Source: an uncultured Pirellulaceae bacterium (GTDB lineage: Bacteria > Planctomycetota > Planctomycetia > Pirellulales > Pirellulaceae). From it: DNA of 5,065 nucleotides. The stretch is from positions 1-5,065 of the forward strand of contig CAMYNE010000235.1 of NCBI GenBank assembly GCA_947259675.1. Reading direction: 5' to 3'. The translations under genes were made by a program, and so were the position numbers. How positions within the stretch are numbered: position 1 is the stretch's first letter; the number at the start of each line of letters is the position of its first letter. This document shows, in pieces, positions 1-5,042 of this stretch. The notes below the pieces were generated by a model. The model searched no databases, was not told the origin of the DNA, and was given only the letters and a program-made list of their open reading frames with translations.

Positions 1-1
1 G

Positions 2-2614
2 AATGGGGACGTCTACCGGGGCGAATATCTGGCGTACCGGATGCTGCAGGATTCATCCGATGGCAAAATTGAATCCAAGAATGAGCTTTTGAAGCTCAAC
101 GATGATCAACTGCTCGAATCCGTTCAGGCGTACATGGCTCCGCGCTACTCCGAAGGCTATATCAAAGGCGTTCACGATCACGACGCGGTCCTGATCCTGC
201 GTCATTTGCTGGAACTCGATGCCGGTTTGGATCTGCTCAAATACTCAACGCAAGCGCGGGCCCTTGCAATCGTTTACTGGTACGCTTTGGGTCAAGTTTC
301 AACCGCCGATTGCGATAAGTGGCAAGCCAAACTGACCAGCATCGGTGCGGCTCGCAAACTGTTTGGAGATATCGAAGACCGCCGAAAATACGTCGATCAA
401 TTTGCCGATTCGATTGTGAAAATGGCCAGCGAATCGGGCGCTGGTGAGGTACAACTCGCCGACGCGGCCGCCGAATATCTTTTTGACCAACTGTCATCAT
501 CCGGAAAACTCGTTTGCAGCCAGCGCGCACACACGTTGTGCAAAGCGTTCTTGAATTTCCTGACAAAAAACAATGCCAAAGACGATTTCGAGAGTTCGAC
601 TCGGTCTGATTCATTATCGCCCATTGATCGCTTCCATGTGATTCGAGATTGGCTGAATTCATATGTCGGTCAACAAAATGGACAGGACGAAGAATTTATC
701 GACGAAGCTACCGCGATGTTGGTGGATGGAACTTTTAATGAACGACACGTGATCGACGTTGAATCGGTTCGTGAAATCAAAGGCTTGTTGGGCGACCACA
801 CACGCATCAATTCCAAGACTTACCGGCTCGATTACAATGACTTTGCGACTCGGCTTGATCTCTTTGAAATGGAAACCGTCCCGGCATTCAACTCCTACAT
901 TCACCTTAAAAAACAGCTGATCGATGATCGACGCGAGTCGTTACGGCTGGAAGAATTCCGGCCACGCGTTTTGACGTCGTTTGTTCGCAATCAACTCATT
1001 AACGACACCTACTTACCAATGGTAGGTGCCAACCTCGCCAAGCAAATCGGTGTTGTCGGAGAAGACAAGCGGACGGATTTGATGGGCTTGCTGTTGCTGA
1101 TTTCGCCACCCGGCTATGGAAAAACGACGTTGATGGAGTACATCGCCAATCGGCTGGGCATCACTTTCATGAAGATCAACGGCCCCGCCATTGGGCATCA
1201 AGTCACTTCACTCGACCCGGCTGAAGCGCCCAACGCAAGTGCTCGCGAAGAAGTTCAAAAGCTCAATCTCGCACTGGAGATGGGCGACAACGTGATGATT
1301 TACGTCGACGACATTCAGCATTGCAATCCCGAGTTTTTGCAAAAATTTATTTCGCTTTGCGATGCGACTCGCCGTATCGAAGGTGTCTTCAATGGCAAGA
1401 CCCGGACCTACGATCTGCGAGGCCGAAAAGTAGCCGTTGTCATGGCCGGTAATCCGTACACCGAAAGCGGCGAAAAATTCCAAATTCCCGATATGTTGGC
1501 CAGTCGAGCCGATACGTACAACCTCGGCGACGTGATCGGTGGCAGTCGCGAATCGTTCGAACTCAGCTACCTTGAAAACTGTCTGACATCGAACCCCACG
1601 CTTGCCAGGCTGAATTCTCGTTCGCGAAACGATATCTATTCGATCATCAAAATGGCGGCCCATGATCAGCCACAAAGTGAAACGCTCGAGGGAAACTACT
1701 CGATCGAAGAGGTCAACGAATTCGTTTCGGTGATGAAAAAGTTACTTGCCGTTCGCGACGTGGTCCTCAACGTCAACATGCGATACATCGAGTCGGCAGC
1801 CCAGGCCGACGAATACCGTACCGAGCCAGCATTCAAGCTTCAGGGTTCCTACCGTGACATGAACAAGATTGCGGAACAGATCGCCGCCGTGATGAACGAT
1901 GAGGAGCTCGCGCTGTTGATTCGATCGCACTACGAAAATCAAGCGCAGACTTTGACAAGCGGCGCCCAGGCGAACCTGCTGAAGCTCCAGGAAATCATGG
2001 GCTTACTTGACGGTGACGATCTCGATCGCTGGAACGACATTAAACGAACTTTCAAACGCAATCTTTTATTGGGTGCTGCAGGCGAGGACAACCAAATCGC
2101 ACAAGTCATCGCGCAAATGTCATCTTTCAGCGACGGGCTTCACGAAATTCGCACGACCTTGGCCAAAGGTGTGAAACAGATTGTGGATTCCCAGTCTGAA
2201 CTCGAGGGCAGCGAAACGTTGCAAACCGTTACCGTTCGAGAAGTGGCCCATGCAACGGCGGAGCTGGCCAAATTCAACAACAGCCTGAACGACATAAAAG
2301 CCGTTATCGCAGACGGTTTCGCCCACCAGAGCTCGACAGAGTCCAAAAAGTCTTCCAGGCAAAAAATTCAGGTCGTCAACAAGATTCCTGAGGCATTTCT
2401 GGAAGTGATGAGGAACCAGTTCCGCGTTTTGCAGACTTGGATGGAACCGATTTTGGAATTGGCTGAAAAGAACCCGCATGCAACCGGCCTGATCAGCGCC
2501 GCCCGTGCCACGGAGGCCAACTACGAAAAGACGATCGATCAGGTGATTGAGAACGTCGAAGTGGAGAGCGAAGGCAAAAAGAAAAAGCCGCGACAGAAGA
2601 AGAAAAAGCAATAA
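2..2614 (+). CDS. Large AAA-type 'DNA repair ATPase' (DUF3686 family), C-terminal part, 5' partial
   Basis: The frame is open from base 2, and 13 residues (NGDVYRGEYLAYR) precede the first visible Met at 41, so the gene begins outside the window. About 870 residues are visible; from memory, family members are about twice that, so this is roughly the C-terminal half. Counting from the Met at 41: residues 39-53 hold GYIKGVHDHDAVLIL, which I associate with this family; Walker A is PPGYGKT at 356-362 (Lys361); Walker B is VMIYVDD at 418-424; a sensor-1-like Asn471 lies in AGNPYTESG; Arg489 in LASRAD is a possible arginine finger. The AAA core resembles MoxR-type ATPases. Residues about 640-840 look helical and may form coiled coils. 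The end (845-857) is a lysine-rich tail (GKKKKPRQKKKKQ) that could bind nucleic acid or acidic partners. 'DNA repair' is an annotation label; the biochemical role is not shown here. No transmembrane segment is evident. No terminator directly follows the stop. Confidence 0.85.
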   Translation, partial: NGDVYRGEYLAYRMLQDSSDGKIESKNELLKLNDDQLLESVQAYMAPRYSEGYIKGVHDHDAVLILRHLLELDAGLDLLKYSTQARALAIVYWYALGQVSTADCDKWQAKLTSIGAARKLFGDIEDRRKYVDQFADSIVKMASESGAGEVQLADAAAEYLFDQLSSSGKLVCSQRAHTLCKAFLNFLTKNNAKDDFESSTRSDSLSPIDRFHVIRDWLNSYVGQQNGQDEEFIDEATAMLVDGTFNERHVIDVESVREIKGLLGDHTRINSKTYRLDYNDFATRLDLFEMETVPAFNSYIHLKKQLIDDRRESLRLEEFRPRVLTSFVRNQLINDTYLPMVGANLAKQIGVVGEDKRTDLMGLLLLISPPGYGKTTLMEYIANRLGITFMKINGPAIGHQVTSLDPAEAPNASAREEVQKLNLALEMGDNVMIYVDDIQHCNPEFLQKFISLCDATRRIEGVFNGKTRTYDLRGRKVAVVMAGNPYTESGEKFQIPDMLASRADTYNLGDVIGGSRESFELSYLENCLTSNPTLARLNSRSRNDIYSIIKMAAHDQPQSETLEGNYSIEEVNEFVSVMKKLLAVRDVVLNVNMRYIESAAQADEYRTEPAFKLQGSYRDMNKIAEQIAAVMNDEELALLIRSHYENQAQTLTSGAQANLLKLQEIMGLLDGDDLDRWNDIKRTFKRNLLLGAAGEDNQIAQVIAQMSSFSDGLHEIRTTLAKGVKQIVDSQSELEGSETLQTVTVREVAHATAELAKFNNSLNDIKAVIADGFAHQSSTESKKSSRQKIQVVNKIPEAFLEVMRNQFRVLQTWMEPILELAEKNPHATGLISAARATEANYEKTIDQVIENVEVESEGKKKKPRQKKKKQ

Positions 2615-2865
2615 TCTTCTGAGTCTCCTCAAAAACATCGTTGTTGCAATTGTTGATCTGTGGGATCCACGTCTGATTTTGTCGAAGCGTTGCTGAACGA
2701 AGGACTTAGCTCGATTGAAGGAGATTCTTGCCGCCGCCGACAATACGACTCGAGAAGACTGACTTTCATAAATTATTACATGCGACAGTTGCATGCTCGA
2801 AGATCGATTCCTCTGATTGTAAACCTTAAAAACCATGTGGCCGTCTCGCCGAAAACTCTGACGAC
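2615..2865. other. Convergent intergenic gap, no convincing gene
   Basis: This lies between the ATPase stop codon and the sigma-gene terminator. I see no plus-strand terminator close to the ATPase stop. The only small structure is a short palindrome, GTGGGATCCAC, at 2660-2670. A GTG-started plus-strand frame crosses the area but runs through the terminator and into the antisense of the sigma gene, so it is not called. Confidence 0.6.
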
Positions 2866-2899
2866 AAAAAAGGCTGTTGGTGATCAACACCAACAGCCT
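2866..2899 (-). terminator. Rho-independent terminator of the ECF sigma gene
   Basis: A perfect 12-bp stem (AGGCTGTTGGTG at 2871-2882 with CACCAACAGCCT at 2888-2899) closes a 5-base loop. Read on the minus strand, it is followed by a run of T (complement of 2866-2871). It starts about 25 bases beyond the sigma-factor stop codon, the expected place. On the plus strand a weaker T run (2906-2910) begins 7 bases past the stem, so it may also stop transcription arriving from the convergent ATPase gene. Confidence 0.9.
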
Positions 2900-2923
2900 G
2901 TTAGGTTTTTCAGTCAGCCGTGT

Positions 2924-3499
2924 TCACACAGCTGCCATTTCTTCGACTTCCTTGGCAAGTCGCTTTCGAGCAACGTGTAGACGTCGCTTGATCGTTCCAA
3001 GCGGAGCTTCAAACTCGTCGCTCATTTCAAGCAAGCTCTGACCATGGACGTAGAACGCAATCAAGGTTGAGCGATCCATTTCGCCCAGTCGGTCAAGACC
3101 AGCTCGAACCTGCTCTTTTCGCTCGCCTGCCAAAGCAGAGTCAAGCGGTGAGCCTTGGCTCGTAACCGTTGCTTCAAGCATTTCCGGTTCAACGGTTACT
3201 GACGGCCCTCGTCGAACCGCTCGGTTGATCGCCATTCGAACCGTGATCTGTCGCAACCAGCCGATGAAGCATTCCGGCGTTCGCAGCTGATCAAGCTTTT
3301 GCATTGCCTGAACGAAAACGTCCTGCGCCAATTCCTGGGCTTCAGCGAAGTTTCGGAGTCGGCGCATGGCAATTGCCAAAACCGTCGGCTGGAATCGCTC
3401 AAACAATTCGCCGAAAGCAGCGCTGTCGCCTGCCTGAGCAGCTCGAACGAGATCACCCGTTTCTCGGATTTGTGATAATTGTGTCTGGATTGCGTTCAT
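2924..3499 (-). CDS. ECF-family RNA polymerase sigma factor (sigma-70 family)
   Basis: The 191-residue protein has normal ECF length. The sigma-2 domain spans about residues 16-97: region 2.1/2.2 includes DSAAFGELFERF (25-36) and the core-binding QELAQDVFVQAM (55-66), with DVF at 60-62; the region 2.3/2.4 helices carry CFIGWLRQITVRMAINRAVRR (77-97). A linker rich in Val, Thr, Glu and Ser (100-120) leads to sigma-4 at about 122-184. Its helix-turn-helix (about 156-181) ends in PLGTIKRRLHVARKRL, matching the usual P-x-GT-(V/I)-K-x-RL-x-x-AR pattern for -35 recognition. The product should direct RNA polymerase to alternative promoters. The ATG at 3497-3499 is chosen because the family N-terminus fits; a purine-rich AAAGAG lies about 4 bases upstream. 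No anti-sigma factor, zinc-finger (ZAS) protein or C-terminal extension is visible. A small orphan gene lies 213 bases upstream on the same strand, and a strong terminator follows. Confidence 0.93.
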   Translation of the reverse strand: MNAIQTQLSQIRETGDLVRAAQAGDSAAFGELFERFQPTVLAIAMRRLRNFAEAQELAQDVFVQAMQKLDQLRTPECFIGWLRQITVRMAINRAVRRGPSVTVEPEMLEATVTSQGSPLDSALAGERKEQVRAGLDRLGEMDRSTLIAFYVHGQSLLEMSDEFEAPLGTIKRRLHVARKRLAKEVEEMAAV

Positions 3500-3539
3500 G
3501 TTTCTCTTTTTCTTGGTTTGTCCTGAGGAGCTTTTTGAG

Positions 3540-3566
3540 TTCGATGATCGAAATCTTGTTTTCGAA
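3540..3566. repeat. Cluster of TTCGA/TCGAA inverted repeats upstream of the sigma gene
   Basis: TTCGA (3540-3544) and TCGAA (3548-3552) form a 5-bp inverted repeat. TCGAAA (3548-3553) and TTTCGA (3560-3565) form a perfect 6-bp inverted repeat with a 6-base spacer; TTCGAA at 3561-3566 is itself a palindrome. The cluster sits about 40-65 bases before the sigma-factor start codon. It could be a protein-binding site or a small leader hairpin. I did not find a convincing sigma-70 promoter beside it. Confidence 0.4.
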
Positions 3567-3604
3567 GCTCATTTGCACGACTCAGGTCGACATGTGGTCT
3601 TAAT

Positions 3605-3653
3605 GGCGGCAATCAATGCAAATAATGCGCGACAAAAAGCCTGGATTGCTGCC
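3605..3653. repeat. 10-bp inverted repeat in the gap upstream of the sigma gene
   Basis: GGCGGCAATC (3605-3614) pairs with GATTGCTGCC (3644-3653) across a 29-base spacer. Nine pairs are Watson-Crick; the remaining position is a G-U pair in plus-strand RNA and a mismatch in minus-strand RNA. It lies 105-155 bases upstream of the sigma gene, so it may fold in that gene's leader or in read-through RNA from the small gene. Function is unknown. Confidence 0.4.
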
Positions 3654-3688
3654 ACGGTGACTCGAAAGCCAGATTGAGAGATGTTTCT

Positions 3689-3717
3689 GTTAACAACGTG
3701 CGAGACGTTTCGTTAAC
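3689..3717. repeat. Stem-loop overlapping the stop codon of the small gene
   Basis: GTTAAC plus AACG (3689-3698) pairs with CGTT (3706-3709) and GTTAAC (3712-3717), giving 10 bp with a 2-base bulge and a 7-base loop. The small gene's stop codon (3713-3715) is inside the right arm. On the plus strand the stem is followed at once by five T (3718-3722), which looks like a weak terminator facing left to right, but no plus-strand gene ends there. On the minus strand no T run follows, so it may instead protect the 3' end of the message. Confidence 0.4.
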
Positions 3718-4060
3718 TTTTTCCCAATCGTGTCTGGCGACGGGTCATGCCTGACACCTGCCAATCCCTGGTGTCCGACGTCGTTGGCAGCAACTTGGCA
3801 AATATTTCGCCAGAGCTTGGAGCCAACGACAAAGTCCCATTGGGTTTGGCGGTCAGATTCCAGAGCCAGCTTTGGTTTGCCGCTCTAGAATTCCCAAGCG
3901 AAAGATTCGCCTGATAACCCGCACATTGATGGAGGCGCGATAGCTGTACCGATTGATAACTCGGTTCGACCGGAAGTAATGCGCGGACCATCTCAACGCC
4001 AGCGTTTGTGAAACGAGCGATAGCGTTTGCAAACGTGCTGATGATTGATGTGTTTCGCAT
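3713..4060 (-). CDS. Unrecognised 115-residue protein
   Basis: I do not recognise this protein. It starts MRNTSIISTFANAIARFTNA, an apparently helical, mildly basic N-terminus, and ends GMTRRQTRLGKS. The middle is rich in Ser, Asn, Gln and Leu. I see no signal peptide, membrane segment, metal-binding Cys/His cluster or known catalytic motif; there is one Cys. The ATG at 4058-4060 is preferred because GGGAG (complement of 4068-4072) lies 7 bases upstream, an excellent ribosome binding site. A longer TTG-started reading (to 4144) would translate through the leader stem-loop and its U run, and is unlikely. A sigma-70-like promoter lies upstream. The ECF sigma gene follows 213 bases downstream on the same strand, so co-transcription is possible; nothing ties them functionally. 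Strong inverted repeats inside the 3' third leave open that the transcript acts partly as RNA. Confidence 0.55.
   Translation of the reverse strand: MRNTSIISTFANAIARFTNAGVEMVRALLPVEPSYQSVQLSRLHQCAGYQANLSLGNSRAANQSWLWNLTAKPNGTLSLAPSSGEIFAKLLPTTSDTRDWQVSGMTRRQTRLGKS
3780..3830. repeat. Perfect 9-bp inverted repeat with nested hairpin, inside the small gene
   Basis: GTCGTTGGC (3780-3788) and GCCAACGAC (3822-3830) are perfect complements across 33 bases, and a TGGC/GCCA pair nests inside the spacer. Just beside it, GACACC (3753-3758) pairs with GGTGTC (3770-3775). Such stacked pairing within a coding region suggests mRNA structure near the 3' end, or a non-coding role for this stretch. Confidence 0.4.
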
Positions 4061-4067
4061 TTCAAAA

Positions 4068-4072
4068 CTCCC
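4068..4072 (-). promoter_or_regulatory. Ribosome binding site of the small gene
   Basis: Minus-strand GGGAG with a 7-base spacer to the ATG at 4058-4060. It decides the start codon in favour of the 115-residue form over the TTG-started extension. Confidence 0.65.
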
Positions 4073-4101
4073 AGTGCTTACACGCACAAAAAGAGAACCA
4101 T

Positions 4102-4141
4102 AAAAAAAAGAAAAGCCCTTGGCGTCAAATGCCAAGTCGGC
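4102..4141 (-). promoter_or_regulatory. Leader stem-loop with U-rich tail (attenuator-like, or 5' stabilising hairpin)
   Basis: On the minus strand CTTGGC (4136-4131) pairs with GCCAAG (4123-4118) around a 7-base loop. GCC (4141-4139) and GGC (4117-4115) add three pairs after a 2-base bulge. TTTTC and eight T follow at once (4114-4102). This has the form of an intrinsic terminator, yet it begins at the predicted transcription start of the small gene and ends about 40 bases before its start codon. From that promoter only the 6-bp core would be transcribed; the full 9-bp form needs RNA arriving from further upstream. It could end upstream transcripts, attenuate the small gene, or shield the mRNA 5' end. 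Confidence 0.55.
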
Positions 4142-4143
4142 CA

Positions 4144-4172
4144 ATCATATTGAGTATTCGGCTTGCAGACAA
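4144..4172 (-). promoter_or_regulatory. Sigma-70-like promoter of the small gene
   Basis: Minus-strand -35 TTGTCT (complement of 4167-4172, 4 of 6 matches to consensus), a 17-base spacer, and -10 TATGAT (complement of 4144-4149, 5 of 6 matches). The predicted start is near A at 4137, giving a leader of about 77 bases. Planctomycete promoters are poorly defined, so this rests on the general bacterial consensus. Confidence 0.5.
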
Positions 4173-4201
4173 CTTTATCCTCGCCGACTATCTCAATTCT
4201 A

Positions 4202-4215
4202 TCACAAATATGTGA
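4202..4215. promoter_or_regulatory. TCACA-AATA-TGTGA inverted repeat, possible regulator site
   Basis: A perfect 5+5 inverted repeat with a 4-base spacer, centred about 71.5 bases upstream of the predicted start (about 4137) of the small gene and 30 bases upstream of its -35 element. That is a usual position for an activator site. The half-sites look like CRP half-sites but in the opposite order, so a CRP site is not claimed. Confidence 0.3.
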
Positions 4216-4449
4216 AAATGACTTGGGAATCCCTACCCACGAGGACTATGACGCCGCAAATAACAAAAGGTTCGCGTTAAATAAATTTTTTTCCCGACAC
4301 CAAAACCCCAAAAAAACTTGGTGAAACGGCCAATTTGATGACAGGTGACAAAACTTCCCAGTTTAAACGACATTGGAATTCATGATACGGAACATCACCT
4401 GCATTGTTTTCCTTCATTTCTGGAAACTAGTTGGACTGCGCCACTTTTC

Positions 4450-4509
4450 TCGTTTAACCGATTTGCCCATCGGGCCGCGCGCGGGGGCGTTCCCCACGCA
4501 TCTAAACGA
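4450..4509. other. 60-base segment that can fold as a three-way junction
   Basis: TCGTTTA (4450-4456) and TAAACGA (4503-4509) form a perfect 7-bp closing stem. Inside are two hairpins: CCGAT (4458-4462) with ATCGG (4469-4473), loop of 6; and GCG-C-GGGG (4479-4486) with CCCC-A-CGC (4492-4499), seven pairs with one mismatch, loop of 5. The GC-rich core stands out from AT-rich surroundings. It is not a tRNA: a third arm, a CCA-type end and the T-loop signature are missing. Strand is undetermined because the pairing works on either. Confidence 0.35.
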
Positions 4510-4591
4510 CTTGCCCGAGTTGAGTTGTGACAAAGGTTTTGCAAAAACATGGCGTTGACCTGCTAGGCTGAAATTGTGGTGGCTGTGAAGA

Positions 4592-4623
4592 GTCCGGACA
4601 AAAATGTCTGAAAGTCCACGGAC
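4592..4623. repeat. GTCC/GGAC-rich foldable stretch
   Basis: GTCCG (4592-4596) pairs with CGGAC (4619-4623). Inside, GACA (4597-4600) pairs with TGTC (4605-4608) over an AAAA loop, and a further GTCC lies at 4614-4617. Several competing pairings are possible, which fits either a switchable RNA fold or simply short repeats. Confidence 0.3.
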
Positions 4624-4682
4624 ATTTGGCTCAATTCACATGTCTCTCGCCTTTTTTGCCTACTTAGTCAAAAAACGCTGGG

Positions 4683-4700
4683 CCTGAAGACGTCTACAGG
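4683..4700. repeat. 18-bp near-perfect palindrome
   Basis: CCTG-A-AGACGTCT-A-CAGG is symmetric at 8 of 9 half-positions, with only the A/A pair breaking it. The central AGACGTCT is perfect. The form suits a dimeric DNA-binding protein, but no gene start is close enough to assign it to. Confidence 0.3.
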
Positions 4701-4943
4701 TGATAATGTTGCAGTCTTTGTCCACTTGGTCTTAGAAAGTAAACCCACCCAATAGAAGTTCTTGTGATGTTCCGCCTTCCGTTTTTTGCTTACGACATCA
4801 ACTCCGAGAAAGTCTCGACAATAGCAGCGACATCGCGAAATTTGCGAAAGAGTTGCTTCCAATTTTTTTTCCTTCGTTATTTGATCAGGTAAAATACTGC
4901 TTTCCTTTACTTGTGTTCTCAGTTAACACCCATACTGTGAGCC

Positions 4944-5042
4944 ATGCACAACAAACATCGACAAGCCCGCACTCGGTATTCGCTGACCAACCCCGATTCT
5001 GATTCCATCGGTTTTGTTCTGGCCGAAGATTTGCCCCCATAA
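4944..5042 (+). CDS. Possible 32-residue ORF, followed directly by an in-frame ATG at the window edge
   Basis: ATG at 4944 opens MHNKHRQARTRYSLTNPDSD and continues to a TAA at 5040-5042. An ATG follows immediately in the same frame at 5043 and is still open at the edge (MVETTAR). The ribosome binding site is weak (GTGAG close to the first ATG; none convincing for the second). It may be a tiny leader ORF before a real gene, an interrupted gene, or chance: two minus-strand frames are also open across the same bases. I do not recognise a product. Confidence 0.15.
   Translation: MHNKHRQARTRYSLTNPDSDSIGFVLAEDLPP

Larger units (their letters stand above)
4173..4943. other. Long stretch without a convincing gene, with scattered structured elements
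   Basis: About 770 bases with no reading frame that combines a good start signal, plausible composition and a recognisable product. It is locally AT-rich, with T or A runs at 4286-4292, 4310-4316, 4673-4676 and 4863-4870. A sharp GC-rich patch occurs at 4471-4499. It holds the inverted repeat at 4202-4215, the foldable segment at 4450-4509, the GTCC/GGAC stretch at 4592-4623 and the palindrome at 4683-4700. It may be regulatory DNA, a non-coding RNA locus or decayed sequence. Confidence 0.5.

Noticed and set aside
237..662. 141-residue minus-strand frame
   Set aside because: Antisense to the ATPase gene, Arg/Cys-rich composition, no family resemblance.
1208..1675. 155-residue minus-strand frame
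   Set aside because: Entirely antisense to the conserved AAA core, no ribosome binding site or recognisable motif.
2718..2829. AAGGAG followed by a TTG-started 33-residue frame
   Set aside because: The spacer is only 4 bases, the start is TTG, and the peptide is short and unrecognised; likely chance.
2120..2893. 257-residue minus-strand frame
   Set aside because: Mostly antisense to the ATPase gene and begins in the sigma terminator; Phe/Arg-rich composition typical of a shadow frame.
2660..2980. 106-residue plus-strand frame with GTG start
   Set aside because: Runs through the intrinsic terminator and into the antisense of the sigma gene; no ribosome binding site.
3304..3603. 99-residue plus-strand frame
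   Set aside because: Mostly antisense to the sigma factor, whose conserved domains fix the true strand.
4061..4144. N-terminal extension of the small gene from a TTG codon
   Set aside because: It would translate the leader stem-loop and U run; the ATG at 4060 has a far better ribosome binding site.
4298..4323. CACCAA/TTGGTG 6-bp inverted repeat as a terminator
   Set aside because: The loop is 14 bases and no T run follows on either strand in the right place.
4450..4509. Possible tRNA or tRNA-like gene, because of the 7-bp closing stem
   Set aside because: Only two internal arms, 60 bases in total, no T-loop or anticodon-arm features.
4345..4558. Two overlapping plus-strand frames of about 60 residues
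   Set aside because: No good ribosome binding site, no recognisable motif, and they overlap each other and the foldable GC-rich patch. An ATG at 4382 has GGAA only 3 bases upstream, too close.
4668..4862. 64-residue minus-strand frame
   Set aside because: No start signal, low-complexity Lys/Cys-rich composition, no resemblance to a known protein.
4813..4870. Terminator before the run of eight T at 4863-4870
   Set aside because: The only nearby stem is about 4 bp and no plus-strand gene ends there.
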